A stretch of 64,000 nt of DNA from Nocardioides plantarum (GTDB lineage Bacteria > Actinomycetota > Actinomycetes > Propionibacteriales > Nocardioidaceae), in NCBI RefSeq assembly GCF_006346395.1, contig NZ_VDMS01000001.1, forward strand, positions 2,512,861 to 2,576,860, written 5' to 3'. The first letter of the stretch is position 1, and each line of letters opens with the position of its first letter. Shown piece after piece: positions 25,143 through 33,656 of the stretch. The translations under genes and the position numbers were made by a program. The notes below the pieces were generated by a model. That model worked only from the letters and a program-made list of their open reading frames with translations, did not search any database and had not been told where the DNA came from.

Positions 25143-27272
25143 TCAGCTGAGGGAGGAGCCCTCGAGGTCGATCCGGGGCAGCAGTCGGTCCAGGAGCCGT
25201 GGCAGGGCCCAGGCCCGCGCGCCGAGGAGCTGGTGGATCGCCGGGATCACCGTCATCCGGATCACGAAGGCGTCCACGGCGATGCCGACCGCGAGCGCGA
25301 ACGCGATCTGCTTGATGACGATCGACGGGTCGAGGACGAAGGCGACGAAGACCGCGATCATGATGATCGCCGCGGCGGTGACCACACGGGCGCTCGAGGC
25401 GAAGCCCGAGACCGTCGCCTCGTGCGGGTCCGCGCCGTGGTCGTGGAGCTCCTTCATCCGGCTGACCAGGAAGACCTCGTAGTCCATCGCGAGCCCGAAG
25501 AGGACTGCGACGGTGAGGACCGGCACGAAGCTGACCACCTGGCCGTCACCCTGGGCGCCGAGCAGCGACAACCCGTGCCCGTCCTGGAACACGAACCGGG
25601 TGACGCCGAGCGCGGTGAACAGGCTCGCCGCGAACCCGAGGACCGCGACCAGGGGGACCAGGAGTGATCGGAACACCAGGATGAGGAGCAGCAGCGCCAG
25701 GACGAGGATGAGGCCGACGAAGAGCGGCATCGCCCCGGCGACCGTGGACGCGGTGTCGAGGTCGACCGCGGTCTGACCCGTGACGTAGGTGTCGACGTCG
25801 CGCCGGTCCCCGAGGTCGGCGGCCGTCGTCCGGATCCGGTGCGCCAGGTCGGCGGTCGCGGGGGAGGAGGGGCCGCTGCGCGGGGTGACCACGACGATCG
25901 CGAGGTCGCCGGCCTGGTTGACCAGCGGCCCGGCCACGTCGAGCACGTCGCGGTCGCCGCGCAGCAGGCCGAGGGCGTCGGTCCCGGCCCTCGATGCGTC
26001 GATCGCGGTCCCCCGGGTGTCGATCACCAGCTGCAGCGGACCGTTGGCCCCCTCGCCGAAGCCCTCGGCGAGCAGGTCGTAGGCGCGGCGCTGGGTGGTG
26101 TCGGTCGGGGCGCTGCTGTCGGACGGCAGCCCCTGGCGGGTACCCGGGACGTTGACCACGCCGAGGACGACGACGACCAGGGCGAGCCCCAGGGCGATCC
26201 ACGGGCGACGCGTCACGGCCCCGACGTACCGGCGTCCGAGCGCCGGCTCGCGCGGCGTACGCCGCTGGCGGGCCCACCGGTCGCCGGTGACGGCCATCAG
26301 GGCGGGCAGGAACGTCACGGCCACGACGACGGCCACGGCCACGGACCCCGCGGCTGCCAGGCCCATGGTGCGCAGGAAGGGGATGCCGACCACGGACAGG
26401 GCGAGCAGCGCGAGGATCACGGTGACCCCGGCGAAGACGACCGAGCCGCCGGCGGCGGCCGTGCCCTGGATGATCGCGGCGTCCACCTCGGCGCCCTCGC
26501 GGCGCGCCTGTCTGGCCCGGGAGATGATGAAGCTCGCGTAGTCGATGCCGACGGCCAGCCCGAGCATCAGCGAGAGCGTCGGCGCCGACGAGCTGATCGT
26601 GAGCCCGCCCGACAGGGCGGTGATGGTCAGCGAGGCCACCCCGATCCCGAGCAGGGCGCTGAGCAGGGGGAGTCCGGCGACCAGCAGGGCGCCGAACGTC
26701 ACCAGCAGGACGAGGTAGGCGACACCGATCCCGATCAGGTCCGCCTCGCCGCCGGGCTCGCTGGTGCTGATCACCCCGCCGGAGTACTCGACGTCGAGAC
26801 CGGCCGCGCGGGCCGGTCCGGCGACCTCCTCCAGCGCCTGCTTGGTGCCGGTGTCGATCTCGGACACCGGGACGTCGAGCTGGAGGTCGGCGAAGGCCAC
26901 CCGCCGGTCGGGCGAGACCTGCAGGCTGGAGCGGAACTCGCGGGCGGCCCCGGGGATCGTCTGCGGCACGTCGCGGGCCTGCGCGACCGTGGCCGCGACC
27001 AGGCGTGCGTAGCGCTGCTCGCCCAGGTCGTGGCCCTCGGGCGCCGCGAAGACGATGCGCGCGGTGGTGCCGCCAGTACCCGGGAAGCGGTGGTCGAGCA
27101 GCTGGAGCGCCTGCTCGGACTCGGTTCCCGGCACGCTGAAGGAGTCGTCGGTCCGCCCGCCGAAGGCCACCGCCGAGCCGCCAGCCGCCCCCAGGACCAG
27201 CAGCCAGGCGACGAGCACCAGCCAGCGCCGTCGTACGCACAGGGTGGCCAGGCGCTGCAGGGCCGTCACCAC
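25143..27272 (-). CDS. MMPL/RND-family membrane transporter
   Basis: A 709-aa inner-membrane protein of the MMPL family. It has one N-terminal TM (RRWLVLVAWLLVLGAAGG), an extracytoplasmic domain, then a block of TMs. That layout repeats in the second half, 12 TMs in all. TM4-type motifs GLAVGIDYASFI and GLAMDYEVFLVSR carry the Asp–Tyr pairs used for proton relay in MmpL proteins. The start is GTG 27272. It ends 15 bp from the convergent TetR gene. It probably exports a lipid or drug using the proton gradient. Confidence 0.94.
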   Translation of the reverse strand: MVTALQRLATLCVRRRWLVLVAWLLVLGAAGGSAVAFGGRTDDSFSVPGTESEQALQLLDHRFPGTGGTTARIVFAAPEGHDLGEQRYARLVAATVAQARDVPQTIPGAAREFRSSLQVSPDRRVAFADLQLDVPVSEIDTGTKQALEEVAGPARAAGLDVEYSGGVISTSEPGGEADLIGIGVAYLVLLVTFGALLVAGLPLLSALLGIGVASLTITALSGGLTISSSAPTLSLMLGLAVGIDYASFIISRARQARREGAEVDAAIIQGTAAAGGSVVFAGVTVILALLALSVVGIPFLRTMGLAAAGSVAVAVVVAVTFLPALMAVTGDRWARQRRTPREPALGRRYVGAVTRRPWIALGLALVVVVLGVVNVPGTRQGLPSDSSAPTDTTQRRAYDLLAEGFGEGANGPLQLVIDTRGTAIDASRAGTDALGLLRGDRDVLDVAGPLVNQAGDLAIVVVTPRSGPSSPATADLAHRIRTTAADLGDRRDVDTYVTGQTAVDLDTASTVAGAMPLFVGLILVLALLLLILVFRSLLVPLVAVLGFAASLFTALGVTRFVFQDGHGLSLLGAQGDGQVVSFVPVLTVAVLFGLAMDYEVFLVSRMKELHDHGADPHEATVSGFASSARVVTAAAIIMIAVFVAFVLDPSIVIKQIAFALAVGIAVDAFVIRMTVIPAIHQLLGARAWALPRLLDRLLPRIDLEGSSLS

Positions 27273-27330
27273 GGGTGGGCTCCGGCCCGGCCTGGCCGGA
27301 CGGGGGTGGTCGGAGTGGCTTCGCTATTAC

Positions 27331-27344
27331 TGGTCATGTGACCA
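27331..27344. promoter_or_regulatory. TetR operator candidate, copy 2
   Basis: TGGTCA-TG-TGACCA, 58 bp upstream of the MMPL start. On the minus strand it reads TAATTTGGTCACATGACCA, which matches copy 1 at all but two or three positions over the 15-bp core. Confidence 0.7.
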
Positions 27345-27407
27345 AATTAGCGGAGGCGGGGCATTCGGGCGATGTCGCGCGCCTCACGTGGTGGCCCGGG
27401 AGTCGGC

Positions 27408-28175
27408 TCAGACGGTCGCGGTGAGTCCGCCGTCGACGACCAGCGAGCCGCCGGTCATGTACGACGAGGCGGGACTGGCCAGGAACAGCAGCGCGCCGTC
27501 GAGCTCGGCCTGCTCGCCGAACCGGCCGAGGATGCTGTGCTGCGCCACCATCTCGCGCAGGGCCTCGGACCCCTCGCCGTTGGTGATCTCGGAGTCGAAG
27601 TAGCCGGGACACAGGGCGTTGACCCTGATGCCCCGGCGCTGCGACCACTGCTGGGCCAGGTCGCGGGTCAGGCCGAGGACCCCGGCCTTGCTTGCGCAGT
27701 AGCCGGCCTGTGGGTAGCGCGAGGCCGCCAGGCCCAGGGCGCTGGCGACGTTGACGACGGCCGACCCCCGCGGCATGTGGGGCGCGCAGGCCCGAGCCAT
27801 CCAGTAGACGCCGTTGAGGTTGATGTCGATCGTGCTCCGGAACCGGTCCGGGTCCTCGCGCAGCGCGCTCCCGGCGTGACCGACGCCGGCGTTGTTGACC
27901 AGGACGTCGATCCGTCCGAGCTGCGCCACCGCAGCCGCCGCGGCGGCCTCGCAGTCGTCGAGCACGGAGACATCGGTGCGCACGGTGAGGACGGTGGTGC
28001 CCTGGGCGCGCAGGTCCGCGGCGACGGCCTCCAGCTGGTCCTCGCGCCGGGCGGCGAGGACGAGGGTCGCGCCGGCCGCGGCCAGGGCGTGGGCGAAGCC
28101 CACGCCCAGCCCGGAGCTGGCGCCGGTGACCAGGACGACCTTGTCGTCCAGCCGGAAGCGGTCCAGGGGGTTCAC
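27408..28175 (-). CDS. Short-chain dehydrogenase (SDR)
   Basis: A 255-aa classical SDR with TGASSGLG, NNAG and catalytic Ser/Tyr/Lys (VASALGLAASRYPQAGYCASK); the C-terminal YMTGGSLVVDGG is the family signature. Start GTG 28175 (VNPLDRFRLDDKVVLVTGAS) is chosen because the fold begins there. It lies 11 bp after the acyl-CoA dehydrogenase gene, last in a three-gene operon. In a 4-hydroxyacid route it would be the 3-hydroxyacyl-CoA dehydrogenase (LvaD-like), by inference. Confidence 0.92.
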   Translation of the reverse strand: MNPLDRFRLDDKVVLVTGASSGLGVGFAHALAAAGATLVLAARREDQLEAVAADLRAQGTTVLTVRTDVSVLDDCEAAAAAAVAQLGRIDVLVNNAGVGHAGSALREDPDRFRSTIDINLNGVYWMARACAPHMPRGSAVVNVASALGLAASRYPQAGYCASKAGVLGLTRDLAQQWSQRRGIRVNALCPGYFDSEITNGEGSEALREMVAQHSILGRFGEQAELDGALLFLASPASSYMTGGSLVVDGGLTATV

Positions 28176-28186
28176 GGGTCGCCCTC

Positions 28187-29392
28187 TCAGCCGACGTACG
28201 GCGGGGTGTGCTTGAGCTCCATGCGCGCGACCGTGCGCCGGTGGACGGCGTCGGGCCCGTCGACGATGCGCAGCACGCGCGCCCAGGCGTAGAAGTAGGC
28301 GAGCGGGGTGTCGTCGGAGACGCCCATCCCGCCGAAGACCTCGATGGCGCGGTCGATGACGGCGGTGGCCATGGCGGGCGCCGAGACCTTGATCGCCGAG
28401 ATCTCGCTGCGTGCGCCCTTGGCTCCGTGCCGGTCGATCAGCCAGGCGGCGTGGTAGACGTGCAGCCGGGCCTGGTCGATCTCGATGCGCGACTGGGCGA
28501 TCAGGTCCAGGACGTTGGACTGCTCGGCGAGGGGCTTGCCGAAGGCGACCCGGGTCCTGGCCCGCTCGACCATCAGGGCCAGGGCCCGCTCGGCCATGCC
28601 GATCGCCCGCATGGCGTGGTGGATCCGGCCGGGTCCCAGGCGGGCCTGGGAGATGAGGAAGCCGTCGCCCTCCTCCGCGAGGAGGTTGGTGGCCGGCACC
28701 CGGACGTCGGTGAAGGTGATCTCGCAGTGCCCGTGCTGGTCCTGGTAGCCGAAGATCGGCAGGCTGCGCTCGATGGTGACGCCCGGGGTGTCCCGCGGGA
28801 CCAGGATCATCGACTGCTGGCGGTGCGTGGGGGCCTCCAGGTCGGTCTTGCCCATCACGATGAAGACCCGGCAGCGCTCGTCGGCGACGCCGGTGATCCA
28901 CCACTTGCGACCGTTGATCACGTAGTCGGTGCCGTCGCGCTCGATGCGGGTGGTGATGTTGGTGGCGTCGGAGGACGCGACGTCAGGCTCGGTCATCGCG
29001 AACGCGGAGCGGATCTCGCCGGCGAGCAGCGGCTCGAGCCACTGCTCGCGCTGCGCCGGGGTGGCGAACAGCTCGAGGGTCTCCATGTTGCCGGTGTCGG
29101 GCGCCTGGCAGTTGATCGCCTCGGGGGCGATCACGGGGGACCAGCCGGAGATCTCGGCAACGGCGGCGTAGTCGACGTTGGAGAGGCCGGAGCTCTGCGG
29201 GAGGAAGAGGTTCCACAGGCCACGTCGGCGCGCCTCGGCCTTGAGCTCCTCCATCACCGGAGGGTGCGAGTGCGGGCCGTTCTCGGCGAGCTGGGCCGTC
29301 CAGACCGGCTCGGCCGGGAAGACGTGCGAGCGCATGAAGTCCCACATGTCGTCACTGGCCGCGCGGGCCTGGGGGGAGAGCGTGAAGTCCAT
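28187..29392 (-). CDS. Acyl-CoA dehydrogenase family protein (ACAD10/11-like)
   Basis: A 401-aa FAD enzyme. The FAD/substrate loop is AFAMTEPDVASSDATNI, then WWITG, and the C-terminal signature is EVFGGMGVSDDTPLAYFYAW. The extended N-terminus and the DPDAVH-like GPDAVHRRTVAR tail match the ACAD10/11-like branch often paired with APH-type kinases. The neighbouring kinase gene is 18 bp upstream. In the lva-type pathway such an enzyme converts 4-phosphoacyl-CoA to an enoyl-CoA; assigning that here is inference. Confidence 0.93.
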   Translation of the reverse strand: MDFTLSPQARAASDDMWDFMRSHVFPAEPVWTAQLAENGPHSHPPVMEELKAEARRRGLWNLFLPQSSGLSNVDYAAVAEISGWSPVIAPEAINCQAPDTGNMETLELFATPAQREQWLEPLLAGEIRSAFAMTEPDVASSDATNITTRIERDGTDYVINGRKWWITGVADERCRVFIVMGKTDLEAPTHRQQSMILVPRDTPGVTIERSLPIFGYQDQHGHCEITFTDVRVPATNLLAEEGDGFLISQARLGPGRIHHAMRAIGMAERALALMVERARTRVAFGKPLAEQSNVLDLIAQSRIEIDQARLHVYHAAWLIDRHGAKGARSEISAIKVSAPAMATAVIDRAIEVFGGMGVSDDTPLAYFYAWARVLRIVDGPDAVHRRTVARMELKHTPPYVG

Positions 29393-29410
29393 CGTCTGCT
29401 TCCTGTCGGG

Positions 29411-30418
29411 TCAGACCAGCTCGAGGCCGGCACGGCCCAGCTGGCGGATCTCGTGGTCGAGGTCGCCGAAGTCCTGTCCGGCCATGGCTCCGGCGGCCGA
29501 GCGGGCGGAGACGCCCTGGGCGATGACGGCGAACTTGAAGTGCGCGAACGCCCGGTAGTAGGCCAGGTCCGAGAGGTCGACGGGCGACGAGGCGGCGTAC
29601 CGCGCCACCATCGCGTCGCGGTCGGGGAAGCCCGGCAGGTGGGTGACGCCGGGGATCAGGCTCAGGGTCGGGTCCTGGGGGCCGGCCCAGAAGAGCATCA
29701 GCAGGCCCACGTCGGCGAGCGGGTCGCCGAGGGTCGAGAGCTCCCAGTCGAGGACGGCCCGGATCGTGCGCGGGTCCTCGCCGTCGTAGACGACGTTGTC
29801 GAGACGGAAGTCGCCGTGGACGACGGTCGAGCGCTGCTGGGTCGGCACCGCGGCGGCCAGCCGTCGGCCCAGCTCGTCGATCTCGGGTACGTCGTGGGTC
29901 CGGCTGGCCTGCCACTGACCGGTCCAGCGCCGGACCTGCCGGGCCATGAAGCCGTCGGGGCGGCCGTAGTCACCCAGGCCGACGGCGGCGGGGTCGACCG
30001 CGTGCAGGGTGGCCAGGGTGTCGGCGAAGGCGAACGAGAGGTGCTCGCGGGCCGCCGGTCCCTCGAACGGCGCGGGCAGGCTGCCTCGGATGACGTGGCC
30101 CTCGACCTTCTCCATCACGTAGCACCGCACGCCGAGGAGGTCGCCGTCGTCGGCCAGCACGATCCGCGCGACCGGGACGTCGGTGCCGGCCAGGGCGCGC
30201 TGCACCCGCGCCTCGCGGGTCATGTCGTGCGCGCTGGGCAGCAGCGTGCCGGTGGGCGGACGCCGCAGGACGAGCTCCCCGGCCCCGCTGCGTACGACGA
30301 AGGTCAGGTTGGACTTGCCGCCGGCGATCAGCTCGAGCTCGAGGTCGGACCACGCGGGGTCGCCCGTGGCCTGCACCAGGGCGGGACCGAGCCGGTCGAG
30401 CGGGACGAGGTCGGACAC
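29411..30418 (-). CDS. APH-family phosphotransferase (possible 4-hydroxyacyl kinase)
   Basis: A 335-aa kinase of the aminoglycoside-phosphotransferase fold. ATP-binding Lys lies in GELVLRRPPTG and the helix Glu in the early lobe. The catalytic loop is VHGDFRLDNVVY, and the metal motif DWELSTLGDPLADVG is typical of the ACAD10/11-associated group. First gene of the operon with acyl-CoA dehydrogenase and SDR. This family partner set suggests phosphorylation of a 4-hydroxyacyl-CoA rather than of an antibiotic. Confidence 0.9.
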   Translation of the reverse strand: MSDLVPLDRLGPALVQATGDPAWSDLELELIAGGKSNLTFVVRSGAGELVLRRPPTGTLLPSAHDMTREARVQRALAGTDVPVARIVLADDGDLLGVRCYVMEKVEGHVIRGSLPAPFEGPAAREHLSFAFADTLATLHAVDPAAVGLGDYGRPDGFMARQVRRWTGQWQASRTHDVPEIDELGRRLAAAVPTQQRSTVVHGDFRLDNVVYDGEDPRTIRAVLDWELSTLGDPLADVGLLMLFWAGPQDPTLSLIPGVTHLPGFPDRDAMVARYAASSPVDLSDLAYYRAFAHFKFAVIAQGVSARSAAGAMAGQDFGDLDHEIRQLGRAGLELV

Positions 30419-30488
30419 GGGACTCCTTCGCTGAACGGACCAAACGATCGTACGGTAGGTGTTCAGTCGCCGTCCAGCGCGGTAGTCT

Positions 30489-30505
30489 GTTCAGTATGGC
30501 TGAAC
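30489..30505. promoter_or_regulatory. Inverted repeat over the XRE–TetR start codon
   Basis: GTTCAG-N5-CTGAAC spans the ATG at 30496. Further half-sites CTGAAC (30431–30436) and GTTCAG (30461–30466) lie between the two divergent genes. This looks like an operator array for the fusion regulator controlling itself and the kinase operon. Confidence 0.6.
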
Positions 30506-31425
30506 TCAAGGACGTTGGTGGGGCGATCCGCGCGCGGCGGCAGGAGGTCGGGCTCTCGCTGCGGGCGCTCGCCGGACGGCTCGGCGTCAGCCCGGCGACC
30601 CTGAGCGCCGTCGAGAACGGCCGCACCCCGCTGACCGTGACCCGGCTGCACCGGATCGCCGAGCTGCTCGACACCACGGCCCCCGACCTCCTGAGCGGGC
30701 CTGCCGGGTCCTCCGGGTCCGCGGCGATCCCGCAGGTCCCGGCGTCCCGGGGCGCGACCCCCGAGGGGCGTCGCGGCGCCTGGCGGGACTTCTCCACCAT
30801 CTCGATCGATCCGGTGCTGGAGGCCGCGGCGCGGGTGTTCGTGCGCCAGGGCTTCCACGCGACGAGCATGCGCGAGGTCGCCACCGAGGCCCACCTGAGC
30901 GTCGCCGGGGTCTACCACCACCACCCCAGCAAGGAGCGGCTCCTGGTCTCCCTGCTCGACCTCACCCTGGCCGAGATCGGCTGGCGGGTGGAGGCGGCGC
31001 GGGTCGAGGGGCGCGACCCGGTCGACTCCTTCGCCCGCATGGTCGAGTCGCTCGCCCTCTTCCACGCGGTCCGCGCCGACCTCGCCTTCATCGGGGCCAG
31101 CGAGATGCGGGCCCTCGGTCCGCAGGAGCGGACCCGGATCACCGGGCTGCGCGACGGCGTCCAGCACGCGCTCGACACCCAGGCCGCCGCGTGCCTGGAC
31201 GTCGGCGCCTTCGAGGTCGACGACGCCCGGACGACGCTGCGCGCCATCGCCACGATGTGCACCTCGTTGCCGTCGTGGTTCCGGCCCGAGGGTCCTCTCG
31301 ACGCCGCGTCGGTGGCGCGGGCCTACGCGCAGTACGCCCTGACCCTGATGGGCCACCGGGAGGCCCCGACGCCGTCGCCGCCCGTTCCCGCGCCCGATTC
31401 GTCCCTCGAAGCCGATTCCGAATAA
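30496..31425 (+). CDS. XRE–TetR fusion transcriptional regulator
   Basis: A 309-aa regulator with two DNA-binding modules. Residues about 8–65 are a Cro/XRE HTH (LSLRALAGRLGVSPATLSAV, NGRTPLTVTRLHRIAELL). After a 40-residue linker, residues about 102–150 are a TetR HTH (AARVFVRQGFHATSMREVA, AGVYHHHPSKERLL), then a TetR ligand domain. Carrying both in one chain is uncommon but known in actinobacterial lipid-catabolism regulators. It is divergent from the kinase/ACAD/SDR operon 77 bp away and probably represses it in the absence of an acyl-CoA or hydroxyacid. The IclR operator site 1 overlaps its 3' end. Confidence 0.92.
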   Translation: MAELKDVGGAIRARRQEVGLSLRALAGRLGVSPATLSAVENGRTPLTVTRLHRIAELLDTTAPDLLSGPAGSSGSAAIPQVPASRGATPEGRRGAWRDFSTISIDPVLEAAARVFVRQGFHATSMREVATEAHLSVAGVYHHHPSKERLLVSLLDLTLAEIGWRVEAARVEGRDPVDSFARMVESLALFHAVRADLAFIGASEMRALGPQERTRITGLRDGVQHALDTQAAACLDVGAFEVDDARTTLRAIATMCTSLPSWFRPEGPLDAASVARAYAQYALTLMGHREAPTPSPPVPAPDSSLEADSE

Positions 31426-31428
31426 CGG
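31407..31428. promoter_or_regulatory. IclR operator candidate, site 1 (autoregulatory)
   Basis: 22 bp starting CGAAGCCGATTCCG and ending ACGG, 12 bp before the IclR start codon. It matches the stronger site 2 at 14 of 22 positions, including both outer CGAA and ACGG blocks. Confidence 0.45.
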
Positions 31429-31440
31429 TATGGTCCGGCC

Positions 31441-32208
31441 ATGGAGACGGATCTCGACCCGAAGAACATCGTCGGGTCCATCATCAAGGGCGCGCGGCTG
31501 CTCGACCTCTACACGACCGAGCGGCGCGAGCTGTCCCTGAGCGAGTTCGCGGCCGAGACCGGCTTCAACAAGACCACGACCTACCGATTGCTGCAGACGT
31601 TGGTCGCCGTGGGCTGGCTGGTGCGGTCGGCCAACGGCGGCTACCGGCTCGGCACGCGCCTGCTGGTCCTGGGGGCCATCGCGCGGGCCGACCTCGACCT
31701 GCGCCGCGAGGCGCTGCCGCTCATGCAGCGGCTCGCCGACGAGCTGGGCGACACGGCGTTCCTGATGGTCCCCGGACCGCAGGGGGCGGTGATCATCGAG
31801 ACCATCGTGGGGGCCAACCCGGTGCAGGTCGCCGGCCTGACGCCCGGCTCGGTGCTGCCCTACCACGTGGCCGCCGGCCCGGTCGCGCTCGCGGCCTTCT
31901 GCCCTGAGGTGGAGGCGTCGGTGCTGGAGATGACGCACCAGCAGTTCACCGCCCACACCGCCACGAGCCGGGCGGAGCTGAGCCGCAAGCTCCAGGACAC
32001 CCGCGACCAGGGCTACGCCCTGTCGCTCGAGGACTACGTCGAGGGGGTCGCCGCCGTCGGCGCTCCCGTGCTCGGAGCGGACGGGATCGCGGTCGCCACC
32101 CTCAGTGTCGGCGGCCCGGTGGCCAACTTCAGCGACGCGCGGCGCGACCACACGATCGCGCTGGTGATCGAGGCCGCCTCGGTGCTGTCGGGCTGCCTGA
32201 ACGCCTGA
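31441..32208 (+). CDS. IclR-family transcriptional regulator
   Basis: A 255-aa regulator. The N-terminal winged HTH spans about 8–75 (ARLLDLYTTERRELSLSEFA, GFNKTTTYRLLQTLVAVGWL). An IclR effector domain follows to the end (LPYHVAAGPVALAAFCPEVE, AVGAPVLGADGIAVATLSVG). The start is ATG 31441. It sits immediately upstream of the importer operon. Candidate binding sites lie before itself, the importer (32313–32334) and the lyase operon (41356–41377). It is likely the pathway-specific repressor or activator. Confidence 0.93.
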   Translation: METDLDPKNIVGSIIKGARLLDLYTTERRELSLSEFAAETGFNKTTTYRLLQTLVAVGWLVRSANGGYRLGTRLLVLGAIARADLDLRREALPLMQRLADELGDTAFLMVPGPQGAVIIETIVGANPVQVAGLTPGSVLPYHVAAGPVALAAFCPEVEASVLEMTHQQFTAHTATSRAELSRKLQDTRDQGYALSLEDYVEGVAAVGAPVLGADGIAVATLSVGGPVANFSDARRDHTIALVIEAASVLSGCLNA

Positions 32209-32272
32209 TCCCGGGGTGGTCCGGATTCCGGAACCCCGTTTCGAAATTGTTTCGCTTCGCGATTCGAAGAGG

Positions 32273-32334
32273 TTGACGTACGTCACATCGCGGGTCTAGC
32301 GTCACCGTATTCCGAACTCTAGTTCGTAATACGG
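32273..32334 (+). promoter_or_regulatory. Promoter and IclR operator site 2 of the importer operon
   Basis: TTGACG (32273–32278), an 18-bp spacer and TAGCGT (32297–32302) form a promoter. Just downstream, 32306–32333 is a near-perfect palindrome: CGTATT-C-CGAACT-CT-AGTTCG-T-AATACG. It is followed by GAACAG, as at site 3. Position after the -10 suggests repression. Confidence 0.75.
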
Positions 32335-32366
32335 AACAGACCACCACCGGCGAGTAGGAGACCCCC

Positions 32367-33566
32367 GTGCGGATCGACAGCACCCCCGTCAGGCCCGGTC
32401 CGCGAAGGAACCGCCGCCTCGTGGCCGTCGCGCTGACCGTCCTGGCCATGACCGCCAGCGGTTGCGCCAAGGACGGCGGAGCCGGAGCCGACGGGGACAC
32501 CGTCCGCATCGGGATGATCGTCGCGGAGACCGGGCCGATCGCCGGCGCCGGCAAGACCTTCGCCAACGGCGCCCGGATCGCGGCCGCCCAGGTCAACGCG
32601 GACGACCTGATGGACAACGGCAAGAAGATCGAGCTGGTCGCCAAGGAGGGCTCCGAGGACCCCGCCAAGTCGGCCAGCGTCGCCGCGCAGCTCGCGGCCG
32701 ACAAGAGCATCGTCGGCATCACCTGCTGCATCCTCTCCACGGTGGCCGGAGCGGCCAAGCCGATCGCCGAGAAGCAGAAGGTCCCGCTCATGCTGTGGGG
32801 GGCCACCGACGTCGACCTGGCCGACCCGCCGTACGTCTTCCGCACGGTGACCATGCCGCAGCCGGCCAACGAGAAGGTGTCGCAGACCGTCGCCGAGCAG
32901 ACCGGCATCAAGTCCGTCGCCTACGGCGTGATGACCGACAACTCCGGCATCGTGTCCCAGGCCGAGGCGTTCGTCAGCGGCATGAACGACGCCGGCGTGC
33001 AGGACCTCGGGACCGTGGAGACGCTCTCCACGACCACCAACTTCACCAGCGCGGCCACCGACCTGATCCAGAAGGACTCCGACGCGATCGTCGTGGCCGG
33101 GACGCAGTCCAACGCGGTCGGGCTGATCGCCGCACTGCACGACAAGGGCTACGACGGGCAGGTCATCACCGGCGAGACCATCAGCGGCTCGGGCGTGTTC
33201 AAGTCCCAGCCCGACGCGCTCGCCAGCGTGCCGTTCCCGGTCTACTTCCTGTCCGACCAGCCCGCCAACGACGCGGCGAAGGCCTTCGTCGAGGCCTACA
33301 CCAAGGAGTACGGCGAGGCGCCGGACGGCTACGCCGCCCAGGGCTACAACGCCATCTACACCCTGGCGATGGGGCTCAAGGCGGCCGGCGACGACACCAC
33401 CCGCGCCGGGCTGTCCAAGGCCCTGGACGGCATGACGGAGCTCAAGGACACGATCTACGGCGACGTGACGTTCGACGGCGGCCAGCTCAACGCCACGTCC
33501 GCGGTCCAGATCGTCAACTACACCGCCCCGGACGGCGACATCGCCGCCTGGAAGCCCGCCAACTAA
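32367..33566 (+). CDS. ABC transporter substrate-binding lipoprotein (LivK-like)
   Basis: A 399-aa extracytoplasmic binding protein of the branched-chain amino acid/amide type (Peripla_BP_6). It has a twin-basic N-terminus, a hydrophobic core (LVAVALTVLAMTASG) and lipobox ASGC, so it should be a lipoprotein on the outer face of the membrane. The fold begins VRIGMIVAETGPIAGAGKTF. The start is GTG 32367, a few bases after GAGTAGGAGACC. Liv-type binders in catabolic clusters often take up aromatic or alicyclic acids instead of amino acids. Confidence 0.93.
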   Translation: MRIDSTPVRPGPRRNRRLVAVALTVLAMTASGCAKDGGAGADGDTVRIGMIVAETGPIAGAGKTFANGARIAAAQVNADDLMDNGKKIELVAKEGSEDPAKSASVAAQLAADKSIVGITCCILSTVAGAAKPIAEKQKVPLMLWGATDVDLADPPYVFRTVTMPQPANEKVSQTVAEQTGIKSVAYGVMTDNSGIVSQAEAFVSGMNDAGVQDLGTVETLSTTTNFTSAATDLIQKDSDAIVVAGTQSNAVGLIAALHDKGYDGQVITGETISGSGVFKSQPDALASVPFPVYFLSDQPANDAAKAFVEAYTKEYGEAPDGYAAQGYNAIYTLAMGLKAAGDDTTRAGLSKALDGMTELKDTIYGDVTFDGGQLNATSAVQIVNYTAPDGDIAAWKPAN

Positions 33567-33583
33567 CCGCTCACCCACGCGGA

Positions 33584-33618
33584 TCCGCCCGGCCGGTCCC
33601 TCGGACCGGCCGGGCGGA
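33584..33618 (+). terminator. Strong hairpin after the binding-protein gene
   Basis: A perfect 16-bp GC stem (33584–33599 with 33603–33618) and a CTC loop. No T run follows. It probably stops or stalls part of the transcription, or protects the upstream mRNA, so the binding protein is made in excess over the permeases. Confidence 0.75.
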
Positions 33619-33656
33619 CCCGTGGTCGCGCGTTCCCACGACCGAGAGGAACCAGC

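Noticed and set aside
29411..30418. Aminoglycoside resistance kinase
   Set aside because: The fold is APH-like, but the DWELSTLGDPLADVG wording and acyl-CoA dehydrogenase neighbour point to the ACAD10/11-associated group.
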